A stretch of DNA of 64,000 nucleotides from Setaria digitata (lineage: Eukaryota; Nematoda; Chromadorea; Rhabditida; Setariidae). Where the stretch lies: contig RCAB01000131.1 of the NCBI GenBank assembly GCA_003640385.1, positions 62,001-126,000 on the forward strand. The letters run 5' to 3'. The notes beneath the pieces are model-generated. The model did not search any database. It was not told the DNA's origin and worked only from the letters and a program-made list of their open reading frames with translations. Positions 1-12,500 of this stretch are shown piece by piece (the first letter of the stretch is position 1; every line of letters begins with the position of its first letter). A program made the translations under genes and the position numbers.

Positions 1-3000
1 AAAAAGAAGAGTCACTTCAGAAAAAAAAATCACTCGACCGTTGGTCTTCAAAAAATTAGTTAAATAGAATTGCAGAATTTTTGGGAATTCTTCGTTCAAT
101 TGAATTATACAACTAATAAAAAAAAACTAAGGATTAATATCTCTATTTTCTTAACGATATTTGCTTGATTGGTCTCGATCTCAGCCGGGAATAATTTGGA
201 TGAATCTTCGCTAACCTTATATATATATATAAGGTATATATATATATATAAAATATATATTTATATATCATTATAAAAGATTATTCTGATAGCTGATAAG
301 GAGAAGTAGGAGATAGTTTTTTACTAAATGATCTTTAAAAATTTCAAGAATTCGAATTAAGAGAAGTATTTCAATGGTGCCAATAGTAGAGAATCTGTTC
401 ATTCCATGGTGAAAAATTATTTATACGAAGTAATTAAAACTATTAACTGGCACTTTTAGGGATAAATAATAACGAAAACTATCTTAATATAATGAAAATA
501 AGTTGATATCGAATAATACCTAGCATATTCTCTTGCATTTCTTTTAACAACACGTTTACCGCAACTGAAAAAGGACATTTCTTATAATCACATTTGAAAT
601 AACCACTGCGATATAATTTATTCAGTCCAGTTTCATTTTAAGGATTGTGTAAGTTTTTACTAACTGTAACCTTTGACTTTCAATTTTTCACTTCCATCAA
701 GACAAAACAAATTTCTACTTAATATAAAATTGCTCGATGCAAATAAGAAAGACGTAAATGTCAGGTTATTCCATTTTGATATTCATTCGATGAGCAATTG
801 TTTTTGCAAATGAATAAATATGCCTTTTTTCTTTGAAATGAGAGCCATTTGTTTACATATAATAGCATATTTTGTAAAGTTATGTGATTCAGAATTATTC
901 AGAAGAAATGCTTTGGAAAATTCCAGAAGTTTGCAAACATTTTTTACCATTTAAATGAAATTTAAAGAAGGTATTTAAAAGTTAAAGACTAACAAAGAAT
1001 GGATTTTGCACCACAAAATAATGAACTATTGTAAAAATGGTTAAAAAAAAAGAAAAAACGAATTTTAGTAAAATGCTATCAGTTCTTTTTTTGATCCTTG
1101 CTAGTCACAACACAGTAATCATTTCATCTTTTGGATTGGCTTAAAAATTGCACGATACTTATAACCAATATAATGAGCACTTGATCATATTGATTACGAA
1201 TATCGTAGTACAGAAGCAATGGCAGGCTATTAGTACCAAAGCCAGAAACTAATTTAATTAATTGACATCGCTGGAAGCAATGTTAACTAATGGGAGAAGC
1301 AAGGAATAAAAATTAATTTTAGTTCAGTTTCTTTTTTAGACCACTTTAAATTAATGAATTTTGTTTTGGTATTAATAGTTTTCAAATGCCTAGATATTAC
1401 GAATTTTAATTAGTGCTTGAAGCAGAATTATTTGAAAAATTAAACCGTGTTGCCAAGTTAGATGCAAGTAACTATTCAAATGAAACTACCTGCTTTATGG
1501 ATGATCTGTCAGATGGTGTTTTCCTGGCTGTGGAGTTAAAATATGCATGCTAATATATTAATGAAAGGATCCGCAAATTATTCTGTGCCAGATCTGACAA
1601 TCTGGTTTCCTGAAAATAATCTATACTGGCAACCGTTTTACCTAGTCATTTCATTTAGTATACCTACTAGCTGGGCTACTCGATATCACACATGCTTGAT
1701 AAAAATAAAATTTTAAATATAAATGAAAAAAAAAAAAACTTGTGCAGAAAGAATGAAAAATGGACTTGTCTTGTTTTGTTTCTCACCAAGAAGAAAATTT
1801 AGGAAGAAAGGTACTTTTGAATAAATGAATCTTGGTATGATTTATTATAAAAGTCGTTTACAGTTATCACAATATAATTAGCCAAATTAAAAGCAAGACT
1901 CTGAAATATTACTGCAAAATATTTATCTAAGCATTTAGTTTTTAACTGTTTATCAGTGCTTTTCGAACAGTTCATTAAAGTTCAAAAAAAAAAGAAACCT
2001 AAGCCCTATGATTAGTAAATACACCACTTTTATCAGAAACTAGAATCCAGGTTTCCAAGCTATTAAAAGCGCTGAACAGCATATGATGAGAAATTACCTG
2101 CCGCTTATTGTGTAATTTTAACAGCGATGCCAAGTTTTTATAAGTTCAAGTAAAGTGAAAAAATTTTTTGGTGTACTTTTCCTACCTCACTAATTCATTA
2201 TTTTCTACTTTCTTTCACTTTGCCACACTTTTTTCGATCTTAATCTTTTTTTTTAACTTTTTGCTACTGAACTTTGTGTTTACCTAGCGATTAAACAACA
2301 CCGTCTAAGTTAATGTAATTTCAATAGGAAACGTAAAGCTGCTTAAATAAGGTGGAGAACAACTTTTCAGTGGTGTTAAATGATGCTCCAGAATGGCCAA
2401 AATTATTTCCGGATCAAGTAGTTTTAGTTGTAAATGAAGTGTTAAGCTTAAAAATCAATATTTATTTTTTGCCGCATCCACAATTATTTTGTTTTCTTAT
2501 CAAAGTACCATTCAGAATGTTTGTTGAAACTTCACTGGTCAAAAGAAAGAAACATTTTAAAAAAAGTCCAACTGCTATATACTTGTGCGTAATGAATTTC
2601 CAATTTATCGTGTTATTAATACGATTAGATCTGAATCACTAAAGTTCTCAATATTTTTTTAAAAATTATACCCTTAATGAGTTAATCAGTTAGTTAATCA
2701 ATCAAAGCTAATCAAATTAATCAATCGGTCGTCTGATTAATAGATTAATAAATGAGTCACTTGTTTAGTATGGATCAGTTTTCTTTTGACGCTATAATTA
2801 GATTACTGTGCGGATTAAAAATGAAAATCTGACCCAGAGTTCAGATGATTATTTTATTCAAATACTGACTTCTTTTGCAACTTTTTAATTCTCTTCTTCA
2901 TTTTAAATCCTATATCAAATGCATCGATGGTGAGAAATCCTCACTTTTTAGCTCTTCATAATGTCATTTTAACGATATCCCACGTTACACGCCAATACGT
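1..3000. other. Gene-poor AT-rich DNA
   Basis: No convincing exon on either strand. Open frames are short and Lys/Asn/Phe/Ile-rich. Contains the TA palindrome at 215. Confidence -1.
215..262. repeat. (TA)n with a perfect 20-base palindrome
   Basis: CCTTATATATATATATAAGG at 215-234 is its own reverse complement and is followed by more TA repeats. Simple-sequence DNA that can form a cruciform. Confidence -1.
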
Positions 3001-3129
3001 TTCACTCAGGAAAAGATACGTAAAAAAAAATTGCAATTTCGAGCCACACGCTTGTTCCTTAATGACTTTTTTTTGTCGAAGAAAATCAGAGAGAGCATCA
3101 AAGCACACTTACCGTTTAACTTCAACTTC

Positions 3130-3221
3130 TTATTCAATTTCAATATCCTCGGGTTTCCCTCGATCATCGACAATCAACAAGTCCGCAGTTCCGGTGGACA
3201 AGAAGAAAGAAGTGAATTGCA
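3130..3221 (-). other. Exon-like segment ending in stop, weak
   Basis: After an ACACAG acceptor the minus strand reads TSFFLSTGTADLLIVDDRGK, then PEDIEIE and a stop. The acidic end looks protein-like. The other strand is also open across the same bases, so strand is not settled. It could be an alternative last exon for the segment at 3301-3802. Confidence -1.
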
Positions 3222-3300
3222 CTGTGTAACTGATGAATCTTATAAAAGGATCAAGTAAACACAGGAAATTTGTAAATTAATTTTCTGATAGGATTCAGTT

Positions 3301-3802
3301 TTAAGGAACTAAGTAACGGCCAACTGGGTATCCCTCAATCGACTGGGTAACACCGAAGTCAGAAAATGAGAGTCTCAGTTCACAGCGACGCTACGTTTGC
3401 GATAGATATCCACACCTGTTCAAAAAGTTGAAAAATACTATTTGAGTATTCATATTCGTATCGCATTTCGAATCGGAACTTTGACACACATATTCAGGCA
3501 AAATTCACATCTATTTGCAGCTACTACTGCACATATCAGCACCAAAATAAAGCAATAAATTCGTCACTAACTCAAAGTGATCACTCAGTTAATGTGCGTT
3601 GGGTAAGATTCCTGCAACAGTGTGTTGTGCTGGACAAATATTGTCCTGATATTAACTACGCATACTGACTTCATACCTGGCCACTTTCAACTGACAGTGC
3701 CCAGAACTTCATCACAACAAGGAACTGAATCCTCGTCAATACAAATCCAAAGGTTCCTTGTTGGTTAATTCTCGAAAACTCAGTTGTCTTGTGTAGGGAT
3801 CA
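3301..3802 (-). CDS. Possible last two exons of an unrecognised minus-strand gene
   Basis: The segment 3802-3677 is open for about 42 codons and ends at a CAG|GTATGA donor. A GTAG acceptor at 3391 starts a 30-codon segment (RRCELRLSFSDFGVTQSIEG... then stop at 3301). The two join in phase 0. There is no recognised motif. The residue mix is more protein-like than the neighbouring AT-rich frames, but splice sites are only fair and no upstream exon was found, partly because the DNA to the right carries duplicated assembly joins. Confidence -1.
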
Positions 3803-4000
3803 TTGTGCAGCCTAGCAGTGTGTCATAAATATTACGATTCATAGCAAAACTAACAATTCTCGGTTCCATTAAACATTAATCAGCTCTTCTTAATTCCGAA
3901 AGTCATTTCATAGGCACAATCAAAACGGTCCACCTTTTCTTTCCCGCACTACCACATCTTCGAAAGGCTATTCCTCGCACATCCAGACGACCAACAACAA

Positions 4001-4159
4001 ATAATATCCGTCCTTTCTTTAATGGTAGACACTCTGTCCTATTAATTACGGTGTCTAATAACTACTACTGGTAATGAGTNATAATATCCGTCCTTTCTTT
4101 AATGTTAGACACTCTGTCCTATTAATTACGGTGTCTAATAACTACTACTGGTAATGAGT
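4001..4159. repeat. Near-duplicate flanking single N at 4080
   Basis: 79 bases (4001-4079) are repeated at 4081-4159 with one visible substitution, separated by one N. This looks like two overlapping contig ends that were abutted instead of merged. Confidence -1.
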
Positions 4160-4234
4160 TCAGGGCATTATACGATTCATCATGGTACTTGGTACTTTAA
4201 TAACTACCTCATTACTAATTACACCTTTTTTTTT

Positions 4235-4428
4235 GATATTTGTCACATGTCATTACCCGAAGAGCGTTTTTTCTTTTAAATCACAGCTCTTTATCTAAAT
4301 TATTATACTCTATCCGTTGTATCCAAANGATATTTGTCACATGTCATTACCCGAAGAGCGTTTTTTCTTTTTGTTTTTAAATCACAGCTCTTTATCTAAA
4401 TTATTATACTCTATCCGTTGTATCCAAA
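4235..4428. repeat. Near-duplicate flanking single N at 4328
   Basis: 4235-4327 recurs at 4329-4428 with a small insertion in a T-run. Same artefact pattern as the N at 4080. Confidence -1.
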
Positions 4429-4429
4429 T

Positions 4430-6320
4430 ACTAAACTGATCAGGTCAAAACTATTCGATTCTAAAGAGACAAGCGTGCCACACTGACGTATGAAGCGGGT
4501 GATAAAAATTGAATTGTTGAAATGAACAAGTAGAAATGACTTACAGACTAATGTAAAAGGCTTTACATCTTTATATAAATCTGTGCTGTGGTTTGGTAAT
4601 ATCATTCTGTACAAAACATTTTTCAGGACTGATCACACAAAGTGAATTAATGTTTCTAAAGGATTAAGAGAAACGTGTGCTGGCTTCACGACTGCTCACC
4701 AACGTTTACTTGGCTTATTATGCAACTGGTGGACGATCCATTTTACTACAATAATTAATTACTTACTCATAACATCTGAAGGCTTGACTGGCCTTAGCAA
4801 GTCGAAGAAATCTCCTGATCGAGTCCAATCTTTTTTTTTTAAAATAATTTTTCCACTACTAGTCTTAATAGGTACTTTCACACTCAGTGTGAAGCGATTT
4901 GGTTATTTGTTGGTTGAAATGAGATTTCGCATCATCACTGTATTCGTCATACACAGTTTGTTAATATTCAACGAAAACAGGACCAAAAAAAAGAAACATG
5001 GGGAATAATATAACTGCAAAAATTTTAAACCGCTGGAGCACTTTGAGGGAAAGCAAATGAAAAAGGAATGAACATAATCCAAGAAGGTAAGAATCAGAAA
5101 AAACTTAATAATAAAGTTACTAATAAATTGAAGATCTTAGCTACTTCTTATCAGTAAAATTTACCTAGCAGTTTTCTCTATTCAGCTATATTGGATTATT
5201 ACAACGTCCCAATCAGATTCCTCATTGGGGAAATACGTCTGCTGGGATATTAGAAGAAGGGAGTGAGGAGGTATTTTTGAACAATAATGAAATTTTCAAG
5301 TTATATAAAAACACCGTAATAACTCGTCCTGCCAAACAAGTGATGTTATGAGAAACAGGGGTTCTTTGAAGAGACTTTTCGGTTTTACTTTTTAACCTGC
5401 TTCAACACTACTGATACTGATACTCTGTCCTAGTGGGTTTTTTTAAATTGTTTATAATATGAATTTACGATACATGAGTGATAAACAAAAAAAAAAAAAA
5501 ANCAAGTGATGTTATGAGAAACAGGGGTTCTTTGAAGAGACTTTTCGGTTTTACTTTTTAACCTGCTTCAACACTACTGATACTGATACTCTGTCCNAAA
5601 GTGATGTTATGAGAAACAGGGGTTCTTTCGGTTTTACTTTTTAACCTGCTTCAACACTACTGATACTGATACTCTGTCCTAGTGGGTTTTTTTAAATTGT
5701 TTATAATATGAATTTACGATACATGAGTGATAAACAAAAAAAAAAAAAAGGTAGGCAGTGAAAAAAAAAAACGCAAGTACATTCAGGAGATCGCTTGCAA
5801 GTACTTGGGGAAACAACTGCAGTACTTTGGTAATCATTATTTTAAGCATGGGATACTTGGATTTGAAGATGCAAAAACTTTCAATCTAATTTATAAATGC
5901 GCTCAGCGATCGATAGTGACAGCAAAGTTTTGAAGATAACAATGATAATGGTATTAGCAGTAGTAATGATAAGTGCTATATTACTGATGAGGTTATTTAC
6001 AAAGGTAAAGGTTGAGCGGAACCGATGCTTATGATATTTAGAAGATAACTGATAAGACGACATCCAACGGTTCATTAGATACTGCCAAGGTATCAAAATT
6101 GTTTAAACCTACAATTTAAGTCAATAGGTGTACGCAATAAGTAAATTGTGTTATGGTAGGCACGTCACCTGCATATATGAACAATAATAACAAAGGTTGA
6201 TTTGAAATCCATAATGAAAGATGAAGCCTAAGGTTACATTCTTAGTCTGCGTACAATTACAGTGCTGTAAATTCAATTTCTTTTCTCAACACTGATCAAC
6301 CTATAAATCTGATAATTTAA
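4430..6320. other. Intergenic DNA downstream of the KASH gene
   Basis: Apart from the triplicated assembly segment at 5338-5748, I see nothing here. Confidence -1.
5338..5748. repeat. Triplicated segment around Ns at 5502 and 5597
   Basis: A segment starting AAGTGATGTTATGAGAAAC occurs three times. The first copy is full length with a trailing A-run, the second stops at CTCTGTCC, and the third is full length with a 14-base deletion. Single Ns separate them. The A-run probably broke the assembly. Confidence -1.
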
Positions 6321-6322
6321 TG

Positions 6323-6328
6323 TTTATT
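6323..6328 (-). terminator. Candidate poly(A) signal of the KASH gene
   Basis: AATAAA on the minus strand, about 180 bases past the KASH-gene stop codon. This is the first exact match downstream that I noticed. The position is plausible for a nematode 3' UTR, but there is no independent support. Confidence -1.
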
Positions 6329-6510
6329 AACAACGGTATTAAAATGCCATAGTGGCGAAAAAGAAGAACGAGCGGCTATGAAGACTTTTTTTCGGTCTAA
6401 GTTCCAGTTTTTCTTTTACCATTTTTAAAGCCAGTCTTTCAGAATATGTAACCTTTGGCTTTCTAGATGTTTACACTAGTAAATTAATAGAAAGTATAGA
6501 AAAAGGAATG

Positions 6511-9500
6511 TTAAAGAGGTGGTGGGCCGTTGATATAATCCAAATGCGGTCCTAGTGTTGTCCGCCAGGGTACAAGTGAAGTTGTACTAAACCAAGCTGC
6601 AAACGCTGCCATTACAGTAATAATAAACAGCGCCTTAAATGACCAACTTGAATGAGCAGAGCTCACGTGGCTATCTACTTCTAACCGTGTGGTAGCGTTT
6701 ACAGCATCTTTTAAATGCACCCGTTTCCTACTGCGTACCAGTGTTGCCTTATCAACACTTTTTGCGTGTCCCATTTCTTTCTCAAATCTGCAAAAATTGA
6801 TTTGTTAGTAAAGACATTCAAGTATCAGTGACAAAATATTCCCAGAAGATATCCGATCTAACGCCATATCTTGCGAGCCAAGTCATATTCAAAGCACAAT
6901 TCGTGGAAAATACAGAAATTAAAACAAATTAAACCTTGTCTTCAGCTGTATGAGTGCATTGGAATATAAAGCAAGTTGAGATGTAAAGTCGATGGTTGGT
7001 GGTTGGGTGGAGGAACGTTGGTGAAGTGATGCCAGATTGCAGCTCAGGTAGTTGCATGCTGTTTCCAAACGACTCATTCGTTCCTGACATAATTCCAATT
7101 CGGAACATATTTGCTGGAATGGCAAAATGATGATGGGATGAGCATTCATCGCAATTATGGTTCTATAAAAAAGGAAGACTCTCGATAAAGGTCACCACCT
7201 AAACCAAAAGATCTGGAATAGAATTCCTAACTGATTCAACAAGCATTACGAATTTATCATGGTTGAATTCTACTAAATTTCCGCACAGGACTTGGCCTAC
7301 TTCAAGCTTTTGTCTTTCTAAAAAAATACTTTTTGGTTACCAGTCTACCACTGTATCTAATACTTGAATTTAATCAACAGTAGCATTAATTAAAAGCAAA
7401 GGGTTTAACAGTCACCTCGGAGTTGTCCGTTCCTTTACGGAGTTCTGATAAATCACTTTCAATAGTTCGAATCATTGTTTGTATAATTTGTTGTGTTTCA
7501 GCCCAATCATTCCACTTATCTCGGATGGCTTCAATTTGTGCCATAAACTGTTCCACCCGTTTCACTGCCTCCTCGTATCCCCGACACAGCGGTTCAAACT
7601 CACCTAGTAAACCAGAGAAATCACCAGAAAATGAATCCGAACTTAAAAGGCTTTGCAATTCTTCTTGTTCTTCTAGCAGTCGTTCGTGGATATCCTAAAA
7701 ATTTATATCTTTTATTTTTGAACTTTTTCTTTTCACACAACAAAGAGGAAATATATATATATATATAAAGATTAGTATAGGTTCCAATTATAAAATTATT
7801 TCATCTTTGTATTTCAACTTTCCCGAGTTCTTTCTCATTAATATTTCTAGATTTAATATTATGAAGAAAGAAAAAGAATTACGTTAAATATTTTGAGCGT
7901 GCTGACGACATCACCCAACGATCTGATCGATGAGAGTGTCGAGAGCGATGAGTCGAGACCACTGTCGTCGTCGTGGATTAATTTTAGTGAGGATGCAAAC
8001 TTTTCAATTTTCGATAAAATTGTAGGCAGTGGCGATTGCTGGGGTAGGGAAGAGAATGGGAACGATTGAATGCATTCGGTGCTACTATTTGTGTTACCGT
8101 TATTTATCGTGAAGATGTTACCCAAGTCAGACTCCGACAAATATCGCAGTTTAGAAAAATTAAGTTTGCTGGATGTTAATGGTATTGTCCTCGTCTTAAC
8201 CAGTTTCAGTTTTCGCTTATCAGTCCCACAAAAATCCTGCAAAAAATTCCCCTCCTACAAAAAAAGAAATAATGACATTCCGACAATTCAATTTAATGTT
8301 ATCATAAATTAAGAGAGAATATAAGAAATAGACAGTTTAATTAACATCAAAGGAAACAGTAAAAGATAAAGATGATAAAAAAATCAAATTGACCTTGTTA
8401 GATGGTGAAAATTTTTAAACTGCTAAGAAAGAAAAGCTCAGCCATAAAAAATTCAGGAAAAAGAAAAACACCTAGCACACTTCTAACCCACTCTTTTTTA
8501 TTCATCGTCAAGAGAAGAAACTTCCTTATAAAGGTGACAAGGTTTAAAGAAAATTTAATTCCTGAATCGAAATGAAACTTTAACAATTGCAGATGAGCCA
8601 AGCTAAGAATATTCTAATTGGTAAAATGGAAAGGTGATATTTGGGGAAGAGAAGGGCATTCATCCCACAATTTTCCCAATTATCGATCCAAGCATTACCT
8701 AGCAACGAATTTTATTATAAGAATAACGAAATAATGGAAGAAATCTATTTCCACTTCCTAATTACACCAAAATATAGAGTGGCGATCACATTCAATAACC
8801 TTAAAGGAAATGACAGATGAACATACTGGATGTCTCGGTACACATTTCCCCACAATAGTAGCAACAGGTCGCGCTGTTTTCTTTCGTACCGGAGTTTCCT
8901 TTTCATTCTACAAATTGATCATTATTAATAGTAATTCTACTCACTGTCATAAATTCTCTTTAGGACAACGATTACAAGAGAAATACGTTATATTATCACG
9001 AGGTAAAGTAAAATTCCTTCTCTCTTTTTGACTTTATAATATTTCACCCTCCGATAGCTTCTCAGCACAGAAGTTTGAAAGCATTTCAGAAGGGTACACT
9101 GGTAACTAAATCAAAATCCCTAAGTCATAAAAAGAAAGAAACCTACAGTACTAAAAGGTAACTGATTAGATGCATATAAGTGTCCAGGAAACGACGAGTG
9201 GAAGCTGCCGAGTTGCATGTGAAAGTCATCCTCAATAGTCAATACTGATATATCTTCTCGACCATCCTCATCATCCCACTCATCTTCAGTTTTCGCTGGT
9301 GGCTAAAAATTCTCAAAATAAATTATAAAATAATCTAATTAAACAGAAAAAAAAAAGAAGTAAAATGATATTAATATCGGTTCCGCAAGTAACCAAATAT
9401 CACTCAGAACGACTTATCTCTAATTTATAGCTTTTAAAAGAACTTCTGCCTTTTTATATTACAACATATAACTGATATGTGTAATGTGATAAGAAACGAA

Positions 9501-12500
9501 CAGCCACTTATCATAAAGAAAAAGGCCGAAAAGACAAGGTACGGCAAAGAAGAGTAGTAACTGATAGATAAATGAAGGTCATTTAATAGAGCATAATAAA
9601 TTTTAGATACTGAAAATGAAACTGAAAAGAAAAGACTGACTAATTCCGAAACTATATAGAAATATCTTTACAGGAAAGAACAAAAAACATTAAAAAGTTA
9701 GCAATAATTATGAAGCCACCATGATGTTTTACGTTTTTCATTTTTTNAAGAAATATCTTTACAGAAAAGAACAAAAGTTAGCAATAATTATGAAGCCACC
9801 ATGATGTTTTACGTTTTTCATTTTTTATTTTTATTTTTTTAACCACTGAATCTAAAAAAATCAAATGCTAGCTTGGTTGAGATATTTCCCATAAAGTAAA
9901 TTAAATCACTCCTTTATAGGCACTACTTTTCAAAATATACAGTTTCGTTAATCAAAAGAAAACTCAAGCGCAGCATGATCGCTATATAGAAGAAATGGAT
10001 AATTGAAGTTGAGGTTGCAAAGAAAATTTGCGATTAATCAAAAATTCAGTCCGCGGAAGAAGATATGGCAACATAGTATTGTTACTCAACAATACTTCTC
10101 AAAATTTCCATTAGAATACTGAAGTGGAGAAATTAGACGGCTACAGAAGAATGATAATCTTCAAGAACTATATATACTATAAGAACAATAAATATTGGGC
10201 TTAATAAATCAAACTGAGTTTGCTATTATTATGAAGAGATTATATCACTTCTAAACTAACTTTATAATCATCCCATTCATACGGTGGTGCATCGCTTTGA
10301 TCTGGTCCCGTGGTATCACTATCACGACATCCAGTGACACACCAGTGTGACGCTCCCGGAGCTGAATGGGTTGACGCTGTAAAGTATTACATAAACGAAT
10401 TAACCTAACTGAATTAGTTACGTGAAAACGATTATTTAGAAATTGCTTCATTAATCAACTGGTGGCGATTACTACTTTCACTTCTACCACAGGACTTCAC
10501 TTGGCTGCAGTTAATTATCTACTGATCATCTCACGAAAATACAAACAAACCTTCAAGCAATAAAAATTTTTTTTTAAAACAATAAAAAGGAAAATACTCA
10601 CTGTCCATACACATTCCAAGATGTTCTCCATCAGACATGGATCGTGGAAGACGCCGAGCACGCAATTTACGTCGCACCTGATGTCTGCCATAAAATGCAG
10701 TTCCCAGAGAATGAGAGGGTGGTAAGCGAACTGAACCTAACGATGCCACTGCACCATTGAGGTGAGGTACGTCAGACCACGTTTGTGAACATACACTGTC
10801 TTCAAGATCCTAAAAGTAGTTTACTTACGGAATTTGAGTGGGACTGGAGGAGGCTTCTCGACAGATTGTTCATCCTGATAAAAGAAATAAAAAGAACAAA
10901 CAATCGAGAAATAATTAAGAAAGATAAGATAAAGAGGTGTTGAATGAGTTTCTGCTGCAAAAAAAAAAAAAAAAAACATAAGATAAACAGCTGAGACTTA
11001 AATAAGACAGATTAAGATAGGCAACGAAGCAAGATACAGAAATAGTCGAGATCAGTTTCTACCCAAAGTCAAAATATATTACCTGTCCCAGTGCACTACT
11101 GGACATCTTCATCATCGATGGAAGGCGATCAGAAGTACTAAATCTTCCCCTACGTCGCCTTTTCAAAGAGCATTGCCTCAAATCCAAAACTGATGGTGTG
11201 CTAACTTTCGTCTCAGTAACCGGGGTGAGATCTGTTGGTAAATCATCACTTTCCTCACTGGAGGCATCGCAAGAATGCTGTAAACAAATTATCAACTTCA
11301 GACAAAGCGTGTCAACCAGTAGCCCTGTACTAAATGGGATATTTTATGATGTGCAAACATCTTAAGCCTTTTGAAGAAAATTAGGTTGAGTTTCCATGGT
11401 TAAATATTCGTCCTATTCGTAGCACATCTTCCCATGACATCAAATACAAGAACTAAAAACGACCCGAAAACTGTAGCAACACTAGCTATTTGATTAAAGA
11501 AATATAAAAGGATACAACTAAACCTTATCATCATTATCAACACAATCCAGAAGCCAATTACGTTTGAAGGACAACTGATAGCGAGTTTTGCCATATTTAA
11601 ATTCACGCCACTGAGTGCCTTGTTGTTCGAAGCTTTCCCATTCCGGATTACCATTTTCATCGTCGTTTAACATCGACAAAATCTCCTGCAAAGCATTCAC
11701 TACAAACTATAACATTTGTTACTAGTCATATAGTATGGATTATATGAAAAAGGCTACCTTGATGTCATCACTGGAATCCATTTCAGGTTCATCTTCTGCA
11801 TTTACAATTAAGGAATCGGTGAGTGCATGCATATCAGTGAGATAACTTAAGCTTCCATCAGGCCATCCGGACATTGATATTCGTGACATTTCTGTATCTG
11901 TGGCACCTTCAATATCACATTCATCTTAGCACGAGCGTTTTAGACCCAACCACCACTCTAACATTGCAGTAAGTTTTCCTTATATTAAGAAAGTGGTTTA
12001 AGTTGAGAAATTTCTTTTACAGAAACCGCATCTTCTGCCATAAAGCTCATACCAGAATTATGGCACTACCTCTTGGAACGGATTTAATTCTTGTTAATAT
12101 CAAAAGTACCATATACGGATGCTACAAATTCGAAAGAATAAATGTTATCAAAATCTTGTGTTTGACAACTTACCAGCTTCATCAAGTGGAACTGTCTTGT
12201 AGAAACTTTTTACTGGTGAATAATGGATTCGATATCGTCGTTGCTCATCTACATCCGCTGGTGGTAGCCATCTGAAATGGATACTAACTGTATGCTTGAT
12301 ATTTCTACATCAACAAGCTCAATGAAGAAAACGACCGAATCAAGAAGACCCCTCCCTGTTTACATTGAGCATAAAAATACAGGGATTCAAAACCCTCTGG
12401 AAAATCAGAGATGTCACTAGCTACTGTGGAACCATTTCTTAATTCTTCTTGATTTCTCGCGGTACGGAACAGCATATTTTTAGATGTCGACGGTTTCCAT

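Noticed and set aside
2352..2642. 96-codon plus-strand open frame starting with GTG
   Set aside because: No ATG at the start, no splice sites, composition typical of random AT-rich sequence.
5338..5748. Apparent tandem triplication as a mobile-element or satellite signal
   Set aside because: Copies are separated by single Ns and end at a poly(A) run, which fits an assembly artefact better.
7423..7698. 91-codon plus-strand frame
   Set aside because: Antisense shadow of the KASH-gene exon 7694-7416, which is supported by splice sites and phase.
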